A stretch of DNA of 18,122 nt. Source: Acidimicrobium sp. UBA3029. Its GTDB lineage: Bacteria > Actinomycetota > Acidimicrobiia > Acidimicrobiales > Ilumatobacteraceae. Shown piece by piece: positions 7,327-14,498 of this stretch. Position 1 is the first letter of the stretch. The number at the start of each line of letters is the position of its first letter. The notes under the pieces were generated by a model. It did not search any database. It was given only the letters and a program-made list of their open reading frames with translations, and was not told the DNA's origin. The stretch lies in the NCBI GenBank assembly GCA_002367695.1, contig DFDK01000037.1, forward strand, positions 3,096-21,217, given 5' to 3'. The position numbers and the translations under genes are program-made.

Positions 7327-7656
7327 GTGGATAATTCTGTATATGCGCGAGAGTATTCAAGAATAAGAAAGACAATGCGCAGCGATCCTGCTCGATCTCG
7401 TCGACTAGATGCTGGATACAAAAAACTTCTCAAAGAGTTCAGGCAACACAAATTGTGTGACTTGCGTAAGAGCCTCGAGATTACTCAGTGTGAACTCGCC
7501 AAGAATATGAACGTGACTCAGTCAACGATTTCACAGTTGGAGAATGGTGTGATTGAAATTTCACTAACAATGTTGCATTCATTGATCGACCACATGGGTG
7601 GGGAACTCAAATTGTTGGCAGTTTTTGATGATCAAACGGTGCAGCTCGAGGTTTAG
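7327..7656 (+). CDS. XRE-family HTH protein, solitary HigA-like antitoxin
   Basis: A 109-residue DNA-binding protein whose C-terminal two thirds match the HigA/XRE antitoxin pattern: DLRKSLEITQCELAKNMNV (helices 1-2), TQSTISQLENGV (recognition helix region), then SLTMLHSLIDHMGGELKLLAVF, the strand-helix tail typical of antitoxins paired with HigB/RelE toxins. No toxin gene precedes it: the 136 bp upstream are too short and hold no homologue, and downstream lies pckG on the other strand. The start is uncertain. GTG 7327 gives the full frame, but ATG 7375 (MRSDPARSRR) fits family N-termini about as well, and neither has a strong ribosome-binding site. Its stop overlaps the pckG stop by 3 bp, tail to tail. 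It may act as a stand-alone regulator. Confidence 0.82.
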   Translation: MDNSVYAREYSRIRKTMRSDPARSRRLDAGYKKLLKEFRQHKLCDLRKSLEITQCELAKNMNVTQSTISQLENGVIEISLTMLHSLIDHMGGELKLLAVFDDQTVQLEV

Positions 7657-9443
7657 GCGAGAGCTGCTTCGAGCGAGTCAAGTGATGCCGCGAGTTGTTG
7701 CGGCAAACGATCGCCAAACGCTGCATAGTGCTCGCGAATTTGAGGCACTGCTTCGCGCCATCCGTCATTATCAACGCTGAGCAACACCTGCATGTCGGCT
7801 TCACTCACATTGAGGCCGTCGATGTCGAGTGTGCCTGGTGCTGGTAAGAAGCCAATTGCGGTTTTGTCGGCTCCAACCTGACCGTCGGTGCGCTCGAAGA
7901 CCCACTTGAGCACTCGACTGTTTTCGCCGTAGCCAGGCCACATGAAGCGACCATCTTCATCGCGACGGAACCAATTGACAAAAAAGATCTGCGGCAATTT
8001 GTCTGCCTCTGTTTTCGTGCCAATTGAGAGCCAATGCTTGAAGTAATCGGCCATGTTGTAACCACAGAATGGCAGCATCGCCATTGGGTCAAAGCGCAAT
8101 TTGCCAACTGCGCCACCGGCTGCTGCGGTTGTTTCGGAAGCCATGATTGAACCCAAGAACACACCGTGGTTCCAGTCGAATGCCTGAGTGACAAGTGGGA
8201 CCGTTGTGCGTCGACGACCACCAAACAGAATTGCCGAAATCGGAACTCCCGCAGGGTCTTGCCACTCTGGTGCAATTGAGGGGCACTGCGCGGCAGGTGC
8301 AGTAAATCGTGCGTTTGGATGCGCAGCAGGTGTTTCGGACTCTGGTGTCCAGGGTTGATTGCGCCAGTCTGTTACTCGTGCAGGCTTTTGCTCTGTCATG
8401 CCTTCCCACCACACGTCGCCATCTGGCGTAAGCGCGGTGTTTGTGTAAATGCTGTTGCCCCACAGTGTGTGCATTGCATTGGCATTGGTGTCGTAACCAG
8501 TGCCTGGAGCAACGCCAAAGAATCCGGCTTCAGGATTGATTGCGTATAACTGGCCATCGGGTCCAAACTTCATCCAGCAAATATCGTCACCAATGGTCTC
8601 GGCTTTCCAACCTGGAATGGTTGGTACGAGCATTGCAAGATTGGTTTTGCCGCACGCCGATGGAAACGCGGCAGCGATGTATTTGTGCGCGCCTTGCGGG
8701 TTCGTGAGTTTGAGAATGAGCATGTGCTCGGCTAACCAGCCGTCGTCGCGTGCCATCACACTTGCAATACGCAGTGCGAAGCACTTCTTGCCTAAGAGTG
8801 CGTTGCCGCCGTAACCCGAGCCATAACTCCAGATCTCGCGAGTGTCGGGGAAGTGCGCAATGTATTTGTTGTCTGGGTTGCATGGCCATGCAGAATCTTT
8901 TTGGCCTGCCTCGAGAGGCGCGCCAACAGAATGCAAGCAAGGAACCCATTGGTTGTTGCCAAGTGCATCAAGTGCACCCTGGCCCATGCGCGTCATAATG
9001 CGCATGCTCACTGCAACGTATGCGCTGTCGGTGAGTTGTACGCCGATGTGCGCTATGGGTGAACCAAGTGGACCCATTGAAAATGGAACGACGTACATCA
9101 TGCGTCCGCGCATTGCACCTGCATATAAAGCTTTCAATTCAGCGCGCATCTCTGATGGTTCGCGCCAGTTGTTATTTGGTCCTGCATCTACCTTGTCGGT
9201 GGAGCAAATAAATGTGCGGTCTTCTACGCGCGCAACGTCGGCAGGGTCTGAGTGTGCCCAATATGAATTGGGTCGCTTGCTTTCATCGAGTTTGGTAAAT
9301 GTGCCAGCGAGAACAAGGTCTTCGCAGAGATCGTCGTATTCTTTTTGGCTACCGTCGCACCAATACACGTCGTCGGGTTGCAAGATCTCAGCCCACTCGG
9401 CAATCCATTTTTTGAGTGCAACATTGTTTGATTTGCCGCTCAT
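7653..9443 (-). CDS. pckG: Phosphoenolpyruvate carboxykinase, GTP-dependent
   Basis: Converts oxaloacetate plus GTP to phosphoenolpyruvate, CO2 and GDP in the cytoplasm; the entry step of gluconeogenesis, or an anaplerotic step in some actinobacteria. The 596-residue protein is close to the usual length of about 600. The hallmark P-loop of the GTP class, FPSACGKTNLAML, is at 260-272 with the redox-sensitive active-site Cys264. Also visible are the substrate loops RGRMMYVVPFSMGP (112-125) and SYGSGYGGNALLGKK (206-220), the metal-site His240 region, the second kinase motif ETIGDDICW (282-290) and the nucleotide-binding ILFGGRRR segment further on. Its ATG overlaps the TGA of the upstream cold-shock-like gene (ATGA), implying translational coupling. 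It converges with the HTH gene with a 3-bp overlap; no terminator is visible between them. Confidence 0.98.
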   Translation of the reverse strand: MSGKSNNVALKKWIAEWAEILQPDDVYWCDGSQKEYDDLCEDLVLAGTFTKLDESKRPNSYWAHSDPADVARVEDRTFICSTDKVDAGPNNNWREPSEMRAELKALYAGAMRGRMMYVVPFSMGPLGSPIAHIGVQLTDSAYVAVSMRIMTRMGQGALDALGNNQWVPCLHSVGAPLEAGQKDSAWPCNPDNKYIAHFPDTREIWSYGSGYGGNALLGKKCFALRIASVMARDDGWLAEHMLILKLTNPQGAHKYIAAAFPSACGKTNLAMLVPTIPGWKAETIGDDICWMKFGPDGQLYAINPEAGFFGVAPGTGYDTNANAMHTLWGNSIYTNTALTPDGDVWWEGMTEQKPARVTDWRNQPWTPESETPAAHPNARFTAPAAQCPSIAPEWQDPAGVPISAILFGGRRRTTVPLVTQAFDWNHGVFLGSIMASETTAAAGGAVGKLRFDPMAMLPFCGYNMADYFKHWLSIGTKTEADKLPQIFFVNWFRRDEDGRFMWPGYGENSRVLKWVFERTDGQVGADKTAIGFLPAPGTLDIDGLNVSEADMQVLLSVDNDGWREAVPQIREHYAAFGDRLPQQLAASLDSLEAALA

Positions 9444-9661
9444 TGTCCTGGCGTCTCCATGTCGCGCTCGGAGCCAAGGCGCAATTTTGTAGCACGACCG
9501 CCGCCATCAACTTCGAATAAGACGCGTTGGCCTTGGCGAAGCATCCGAAAAATAGAGCCATCAAGCGCACCGGGAGCAAGTTCGTAATCTGCCAAGTCGC
9601 TGTCGCACATTATGACTCCATCGCCACTTGCGGGGTCGTATGCCTTGATTACACCTTGCAT
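9440..9661 (-). CDS. Cold-shock-domain-like small protein, degenerate RNA-binding motifs
   Basis: A 73-residue protein with the layout of a single cold-shock (OB-fold) domain: MQGVIKAYDPASGDGVI corresponds to the first strands of CspA-type proteins, and FRMLRQGQRVLFEVD to the final LxxxQxVxFEV strand, followed by ATKLRL. The RNA-binding motifs differ: the usual KGFGFI (RNP1) reads SGDGVI and the VFVH (RNP2) position reads ADYELA, so the nucleic-acid-stacking aromatics are missing. It may thus bind another ligand, or bind RNA weakly. A strong Shine-Dalgarno GGAGG stands six bases before its ATG, unusual in this window. It is translationally coupled to pckG by an ATGA overlap, suggesting a role in expression of PEPCK or simply co-regulation with it. 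Confidence 0.82.
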   Translation of the reverse strand: MQGVIKAYDPASGDGVIMCDSDLADYELAPGALDGSIFRMLRQGQRVLFEVDGGGRATKLRLGSERDMETPGQ

Positions 9662-9667
9662 TTTGAG

Positions 9668-9672
9668 CCTCC
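9668..9672 (-). promoter_or_regulatory. Strong Shine-Dalgarno (GGAGG) of the cold-shock-like gene
   Basis: GGAGG on the minus strand lies six bases before the ATG at 9661. It fixes that start and is the clearest ribosome-binding site in the window, where most first genes seem leaderless. Confidence 0.7.
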
Positions 9673-9696
9673 AGAATTTGCCAACTGATTACTTCA

Positions 9697-9725
9697 AATA
9701 AACACTGCAAAATAAACTTTGCCAA
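9697..9725 (-). promoter_or_regulatory. Candidate promoter for the cold-shock-like gene and pckG
   Basis: On the minus strand TTGGCA (9725-9720) and TTTATT (9702-9697) are separated by 17 bp, giving a start site near 9690 and a leader of about 28 bases containing GGAGG. The -10 match is modest. Three TTTGCC copies (9677, 9718, 9738, plus strand) lie in and around this promoter and could be operator sites. Confidence 0.35.
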
Positions 9726-9863
9726 ATTTACCAGTCGTTTGCCCTATGGCATCAATCCCTTGGAGAAGTATTGCTTGATGTGATGAAAGTCATTAGTGGG
9801 CGAGATTCTGCTGTACCTGTAGGAGAATGAGAGGTCGTCTCGGGCTTTTGGGCCGCAAATCTG

Positions 9864-9869
9864 TACGAT
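9864..9869 (+). promoter_or_regulatory. Putative -10 box (TACGAT) of a leaderless promoter for the fakA-like gene
   Basis: TACGAT is followed by six bases (TTATCA) and the ATG at 9876, the same hexamer and spacing as at 1697. No Shine-Dalgarno sequence is in place for this ATG. The remaining 214-bp divergent region 9662-9875 holds no gene or RNA that I recognise. Confidence 0.5.
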
Positions 9870-9875
9870 TTATCA

Positions 9876-11552
9876 ATGCCCGTTCTGGAGATCTTTGGGG
9901 CCGAGGCCCTGCGCGACACAGTGATCACCTTCCGTGACACCATGAAGCGCCACGCCGCGGGCATCAACTTACTCAATGTGTACCCAGTGCCAGATGGTGA
10001 CACAGGAACGAACATGTCGCGAACTCTTGATGCGGTCGTTACCGAACTTGAGAACGCAGACCATGCACTCGAACCAACATGTGAGGCCATCAGCCACGGA
10101 TCGCTGATGGGTGCGCGAGGCAATAGCGGTGTGATCTTGAGCCAAATTTTGCGTGGGCTAGTTACAACGTTGCGCACTGCAACTCCTGGTAGCGCCACAA
10201 AGGTTGCTGCAGCACTTAAAGCTGCAAGCGTCGCATCGTACGAAGCAGTGCTCAAGCCTATTGAAGGAACAATTCTCACTGTCGTGCGCGAAACAGCCGA
10301 TGCTGCTCAACGCGCGGCTTCCGATGGCGCAACGCTTGCAGCGATGTTGCATGTCGCTCGCGCAGCAGGACGCACAGCGCTTGCAAATACGCCTGAGCAA
10401 CTTCCGGTACTAAAAGACGCTGGTGTGGTTGACGCGGGTGGCGCAGGTTTTATGTTGTTGATGGATGCCGCACTGCATGTTGTTGACGGCGAGCCGTTGC
10501 CAGAACCAAGTGAAGCAATTGGTCCGAGCAAAGAGCAACTTGACTCAGTGTCGCATCGTGCATCAACAAGTGGCGAAGTGGATGTTAGTGAGTTGCGTTA
10601 TGAAGTGATGTTCTTGCTCAACATCGAAGACGCAAAATCAAAAGAATTTATGCAAGCGTGGGGCAAGATTGGTGACTCGATCGTCGTTGTCGGTGGCGAC
10701 GGGCTGTACAACTGCCACGTGCACACCAACGACATCGGTGCAGCAATCGAAGCGCCACTCGAGTTGGGGGGCAAGCCGTTCAAGATTCGCGTGACTGACC
10801 TCTTTGAAGAAATGGAAGAGGAGCATGCCCATCGTGAGGCACAGATGGGTGCAACGACTAAGCGGCCAAGTGCGGTGTCGGCATTGCCAGCTGTTGAGTG
10901 TGCGGTCGTCGCAATTTGCAGTGGCGATGGACTGGCGGAATTGTTTGGGCAGATGGGCGTTCAAGGCGTGGTCACAGGTGGGCAAACACTCAACCCCTCA
11001 ACCGCCGAGTTGCTCGACGCCGTTGAGCACATGAACTCACAGCAAGTGATTATTTTGCCGAACAACAAAAACATCATTCCTGTTGCCAACCAAGTGAACG
11101 CACTGACCAAAAAAGAAGTGCGCGTGGTGCCAACATGCTCGATGCCTGAAGCGCTTGCTGCACTGGTGTCGTATGACCCCGAGGCGGATGTAGATGCAAA
11201 CTGTAAAGCGATGTCCGATGCGGCCACGTCGGTCGTCACGGGAGAAGTAACGCAAGCAGTGCGAGACACCAACACGGATGCGGGTGCTGTTCAGGACGGA
11301 GACTGGATTGGGCTCGTTCGCGGCGATGGTGTTGTAGCAATTGGAAGCACCATGGTTGTCGCTGCAACACAACTACTCGATCAACTCTTAAGCGGCAAAG
11401 GTGAGTTACTCACCGTCATCACAGGCAACCTGGCTACCTCACAAGCAACAGAAGAAATCATTGCGTACATGACTGATAAACACCCTGATGTGGAAGTTGA
11501 AGTGCATCCAGGTGGGCAACCCTTGTACCCATTTTTGTTTGGTGTCGAGTAG
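9876..11552 (+). CDS. fakA: DAK2-domain fatty acid kinase subunit FakA-like (YloV family)
   Basis: Predicted ATP-binding subunit of fatty acid kinase, which phosphorylates exogenous fatty acids presented by a DegV/FakB partner. The 558-residue protein starts with a DhaL/DAK2 domain (about 10-205): the Mg-ATP motif NVYPVPDGDTGTNM (34-47, acidic residues Asp40 and Asp42) and HGSLMGARGNSGVILSQ (74-90). The middle domain carries RYEVMFLLNI and GDSIVVVGGDGLYNCHVHT (266-284), where YloV proteins have a conserved His cluster, and the C-terminal DegV-like part runs to 558. Fatty acyl phosphate from FakA enters the same pathway that PlsX (16428) supplies, though no fakB/degV gene is in the window. Position upstream of recG is the widespread yloV-recG order. 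Acyl-phosphate product is inferred from the family. Confidence 0.9.
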   Translation: MPVLEIFGAEALRDTVITFRDTMKRHAAGINLLNVYPVPDGDTGTNMSRTLDAVVTELENADHALEPTCEAISHGSLMGARGNSGVILSQILRGLVTTLRTATPGSATKVAAALKAASVASYEAVLKPIEGTILTVVRETADAAQRAASDGATLAAMLHVARAAGRTALANTPEQLPVLKDAGVVDAGGAGFMLLMDAALHVVDGEPLPEPSEAIGPSKEQLDSVSHRASTSGEVDVSELRYEVMFLLNIEDAKSKEFMQAWGKIGDSIVVVGGDGLYNCHVHTNDIGAAIEAPLELGGKPFKIRVTDLFEEMEEEHAHREAQMGATTKRPSAVSALPAVECAVVAICSGDGLAELFGQMGVQGVVTGGQTLNPSTAELLDAVEHMNSQQVIILPNNKNIIPVANQVNALTKKEVRVVPTCSMPEALAALVSYDPEADVDANCKAMSDAATSVVTGEVTQAVRDTNTDAGAVQDGDWIGLVRGDGVVAIGSTMVVAATQLLDQLLSGKGELLTVITGNLATSQATEEIIAYMTDKHPDVEVEVHPGGQPLYPFLFGVE

Positions 11553-11564
11553 CACGAGTCCCGT

Positions 11565-13691
11565 ATGACGGGCGAAATTACACTACGTGAACTTGCTGGG
11601 CTCGATGTAGAAATACTGAAAGGCGTCGGCGAGAAGCGCAAAGCTGCACTGCATGAATACGGAATTGACAATGTGCTTGAGTTGCTCACTTCGTATCCAC
11701 GACGCTGGGTGGACCGAACAGCAGAAGCTCGTGTAAGTGATTTGGTTCCAGGCCAAGAAGCACTGGTGTTGGTTGAAGTACGCAAGGTTTCAAAGCGGCC
11801 GATGAAGGGTGGACGCTCGATGGTCACGGTCAATGTTGGTGATGGGTCTGGTCGTGTGACTGCCGTATTTTTTAATCAACCATGGCGTGCACGGCAGCTC
11901 ACTGAGGGTCTGCAAATTGCCATGTTCGGAAAAGCCGACATGTACCGCGGTGTGCTGCAGATGACTAATCCAATTATCGACCTGATCGGGGATCGTACGG
12001 GACGCATCGTTCCGATTTATCCGCAAAGCGAAAAGGCAGGACTCTCCACTTGGGAAATTGCAGGCTGGATTGAAAATGCTTTAGAGCGTTGCAAGACCCG
12101 TGGGTTACTTGATCCAGTGAGTCCGACCGTGCGTGAAAAATACGAACTCGTAGATCGCACAACCGCTCTGTGGAATATTCATATACCCGAAAGTATTGTG
12201 CTAAAAAATGAAGCGCGCCGTCGATTGGCGTTTGATGAATTATTGCGTGTACAACTTGTGCTCGTCGGTCGAAAACGTGCGTTTGAACGTGACTCACGTG
12301 GAATTAAGCACGTGGAATCAAACAAACTTGTTGACAGATTTATTGCTGCTCTCCCATTTGGTCTCACTGGCGCACAGAGCAGAGTGATCAGCGAAATCAC
12401 TACCGATCTTGCAGGACCACATCCAATGCATCGACTGCTGCAGGGAGATGTCGGTAGCGGTAAAACCGTTGTTGCGGTTGCTGCAATGCTCACAGCCGTG
12501 CAGGGGCGGCATCAGGGTGCAATTATGGCGCCAACCGAAGTGTTGGCCGAACAACATTTTGCAGGGATTAAACAACTTGTTAGCGATTTGCAAGTGCCCG
12601 ATTCTCAAAATCTTTTTGGTGACCGACCATTGCGGGTTGAATTGTTGACGGGACGAGTGACGGGCGAAAAGCGCAGACAAGTGTTGAGCGACTTGGCGAG
12701 CGGTGGTGTCGACATTGTTGTTGGCACTCACGCTTTGATTCAGGAGGGCGTCGAGTTCAACAGCCTTGGCGTAGTTGTCATTGATGAGCAACACCGTTTT
12801 GGTGTTGAGCAGCGTGCTGCTTTGTCGCAAAAGGGCAGCTCGACGAGCACTCCAGATGTATTGGTGATGACCGCAACACCGATTCCGCGCACAGCGGCAA
12901 TGACCGTATATGGCGATTTAGATGTCAGTGTGCTCGATGAATTACCACCGGGTCGCACACCGATTGCTACCAAGTGGGCTGCCGGTCCGCTTCTTGAAGC
13001 ACTGATGTGGTCAAGTATTCGTGATGCCGTTGCTCAAGACCAGCAAGCCTTTGTTGTTTGTCCACTTGTATTAGAAAGCGACAAGATCGAGGTTGCCTCT
13101 GCTGAAAAAATTTATGCAGAATTGCAGGTGGGCGAGTTGCAAGGGCTTCGGTTGGGTTTGTTGCACGGACGCATGTCATCTTTCGACAAAGAAGAAACGA
13201 TGAACAAGTTTCGAGATCGCAAATTAGATGTGCTTGTTGCAACCACGGTGATCGAAGTTGGTGTTGACGTGCCAAATGCGACGGTGATGGCGGTGCTCGA
13301 CGCTGATCGTTTTGGTATCGCGCAATTGCATCAGTTGCGCGGTCGCGTTGGGCGCGGGAGCATTGCTTCGCAGTGCTGGCTGCAAACCAAAGATCCCGAA
13401 GTTTCGTCGCCGCGCGTGGATGCGTTAGTGGAATCGACCGATGGCTTTTACTTGGCTGAAGTTGACCTTGAACTACGTGGCGAGGGCACGCTGATGAATT
13501 CGATGCAAAAGGGCGCAAGCGATTTGAAGCTGGCTTCTCTGCGACGCGACCGAGATTTGATTGACATTGCGCGGGCGGCGGCGTTTTCAATTGTGGATGC
13601 CGATCCAACAATGGTTAATAATGCAGGCTTGCTGGACGAACTCGATCTGTTGCTGACGCCCGAGGATGCCGAGTTTTTGTTTAAGAACTGA
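11565..13691 (+). CDS. recG: ATP-dependent DNA helicase RecG
   Basis: Branch-migrating helicase that remodels stalled replication forks and Holliday junctions. The 708-residue protein has the N-terminal wedge/OB domain with a helix-hairpin-helix-like LKGVGEKRKAAL (18-29) and YPRRWVDR (44-51). The motor domains follow: GDVGSGKT (294-301), MAPTEVLAEQH (321-331), DEQHRFGVEQR (407-417), TATPIPRT (436-443), ATTVIEVGVDVPNAT (559-573) and LRGRVGRG (591-598). DEQH in motif II with the RFGVEQR extension is diagnostic of RecG against Mfd or PriA. Length is typical for actinobacterial RecG. It starts 12 bp after the fakA-like gene, probably in one transcript, and ends 10 bp from the convergent zinc-ribbon gene. 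A perfect palindrome ACTGATCAGT (13687-13696) spans its stop. Confidence 0.97.
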   Translation: MTGEITLRELAGLDVEILKGVGEKRKAALHEYGIDNVLELLTSYPRRWVDRTAEARVSDLVPGQEALVLVEVRKVSKRPMKGGRSMVTVNVGDGSGRVTAVFFNQPWRARQLTEGLQIAMFGKADMYRGVLQMTNPIIDLIGDRTGRIVPIYPQSEKAGLSTWEIAGWIENALERCKTRGLLDPVSPTVREKYELVDRTTALWNIHIPESIVLKNEARRRLAFDELLRVQLVLVGRKRAFERDSRGIKHVESNKLVDRFIAALPFGLTGAQSRVISEITTDLAGPHPMHRLLQGDVGSGKTVVAVAAMLTAVQGRHQGAIMAPTEVLAEQHFAGIKQLVSDLQVPDSQNLFGDRPLRVELLTGRVTGEKRRQVLSDLASGGVDIVVGTHALIQEGVEFNSLGVVVIDEQHRFGVEQRAALSQKGSSTSTPDVLVMTATPIPRTAAMTVYGDLDVSVLDELPPGRTPIATKWAAGPLLEALMWSSIRDAVAQDQQAFVVCPLVLESDKIEVASAEKIYAELQVGELQGLRLGLLHGRMSSFDKEETMNKFRDRKLDVLVATTVIEVGVDVPNATVMAVLDADRFGIAQLHQLRGRVGRGSIASQCWLQTKDPEVSSPRVDALVESTDGFYLAEVDLELRGEGTLMNSMQKGASDLKLASLRRDRDLIDIARAAAFSIVDADPTMVNNAGLLDELDLLLTPEDAEFLFKN

Positions 13692-13701
13692 TCAGTGCCG
13701 G

Positions 13702-13926
13702 CTATTCGCCGAGAGGCATAAGCACAAGATCCCAGCGATCCAAGCAATCTGAACAGCGATAGGCCACCACGTCGCCGGTCAGCCAGAGTCCGTCTTCGGG
13801 TGGATGGGTAAGCAGATGGCAAGTTCCACCACAATCGACACAGGTGATTGACTCGGTTGGCGGCTCAGCGGGACCAGATTCGTACTCGTATTGATCGTCG
13901 TTCACTAGTTCATTCAACCAGTTCAT
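13702..13926 (-). CDS. Small zinc-ribbon protein, function unknown
   Basis: A 74-residue acidic protein lying opposite to its neighbours between recG and rsmD. It has two Cys pairs, CVDCGGTCH (about 31-39) and YRCSDCLDRWD (about 56-66), separated by a loop with HPPEDGLWLTGDVVAYRC, which fits a single structural zinc site. The N-terminus (MNWLNELVNDD) is acidic. The frame stays open upstream to 14163, but that part lies under rsmD, and the ATG at 13926 is the first that does not. The real-gene call rests on the Cys spacing and the exact fit into the interval (10 bp from recG, 33 bp from rsmD). I do not recognise a named family; a role with nucleic acid or protein partners is possible. Confidence 0.72.
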   Translation of the reverse strand: MNWLNELVNDDQYEYESGPAEPPTESITCVDCGGTCHLLTHPPEDGLWLTGDVVAYRCSDCLDRWDLVLMPLGE

Positions 13927-13946
13927 GTAACTACTTGTGAGGGCAA

Positions 13947-13952
13947 TAGCGT
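13947..13952 (+). promoter_or_regulatory. Putative -10 box (TAGCGT) of a leaderless promoter for rsmD
   Basis: TAGCGT is followed by seven bases (AAACAGT) and the ATG at 13960. No Shine-Dalgarno sequence is present. It lies in the 33-bp divergent gap with the zinc-ribbon gene and could start the long rsmD-to-rnc transcript. Confidence 0.4.
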
Positions 13953-13959
13953 AAACAGT

Positions 13960-14490
13960 ATGCGAGTTGTGGCAGGTGAGTTGCGTGGGCGACGGATTAG
14001 TGCGCCTCTTGGCAAAAAGACTCGACCCACGACCGACAAAGCTCGCGAAGCAACATTCAATGCTCTCGGCAGTTTGGGCGTGATCGTGGGTGCGCGAGTG
14101 GTGGACGCCTTTGCGGGTAGTGGAGCTCTCGGTATTGAGGCTCTCTCGCGTGGTGCAGAGCACTGTACATTTATCGAGCGCGACCGTGAGGCACTTGAGG
14201 TATTGCGAGAAAATCTCGAAACACTTGGACTTTCAGAATGTTCGACTGTTGTTCGGGGTGATGCAATGACCAACATTGGTTTGACGCGCAATGTTTCATT
14301 GGTGTTGGCAGACCCACCGTACGAGTTTGCTCAATGGAGCGAATTTCTAGGTGAGGTTGCGTGCGACTTGGTGGTTGCTGAGAGCGATCGAGACATGAAT
14401 GACGAATCGCCTGCAATTACTGGCTGGGAAGTGACCCGTGTGAAGCGATATGGGCGTGCGTACGTGTCGTTCGTACAGCGGTTAGCGTAA
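13960..14490 (+). CDS. rsmD: 16S rRNA (guanine(966)-N2)-methyltransferase RsmD
   Basis: SAM-dependent methylation of G966 in 16S rRNA during 30S assembly. The 176-residue protein opens with the family signature MRVVAGELRGRRI (1-13) and RPTTDKAREATFNAL (22-36). The SAM-binding motif I is VVDAFAGSGALGIEALSRG (47-65), motif II FIERD (71-75) and the catalytic motif IV LADPPYEF (116-123), the (D/N)PPY of N-methyltransferases. Length is in the usual 180-200 range. The rsmD-coaD pairing seen here is widespread in bacteria; coaD starts 8 bp after the stop. The start at 13960 is fixed by the signature and a possible leaderless promoter. Confidence 0.96.
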   Translation: MRVVAGELRGRRISAPLGKKTRPTTDKAREATFNALGSLGVIVGARVVDAFAGSGALGIEALSRGAEHCTFIERDREALEVLRENLETLGLSECSTVVRGDAMTNIGLTRNVSLVLADPPYEFAQWSEFLGEVACDLVVAESDRDMNDESPAITGWEVTRVKRYGRAYVSFVQRLA

Positions 14491-14498
14491 GTACCGAT

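Noticed and set aside
9750..9785. Inverted repeat CATCAA/TTGATG in the divergent region
   Set aside because: Six-base arms with a loop of about 20 bases and no T-tract; too weak for a terminator or riboswitch claim.
9827..9937. 36-codon frame preceded by AGGAG before the fakA-like gene
   Set aside because: The AGGAG-to-ATG spacing is only one base and the frame runs out inside the DAK2 coding sequence; no evidence of translation.
9752..10279. Long minus-strand open frame (175 codons) opposite the fakA-like gene
   Set aside because: Low-complexity Ser/Arg-rich translation with no motif; mirror of a clear DAK2 domain.
12318..12830. Minus-strand open frame of 170 codons inside recG
   Set aside because: Opposite the RecG Walker region; no recognisable pattern, so a shadow.
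13947..14490. Exact 8-mer TAGCGTAA before rsmD (13947) and at its stop (14483)
   Set aside because: The second copy includes the rsmD stop and sits ten bases from the coaD ATG; an 8-mer pair is easily due to chance.
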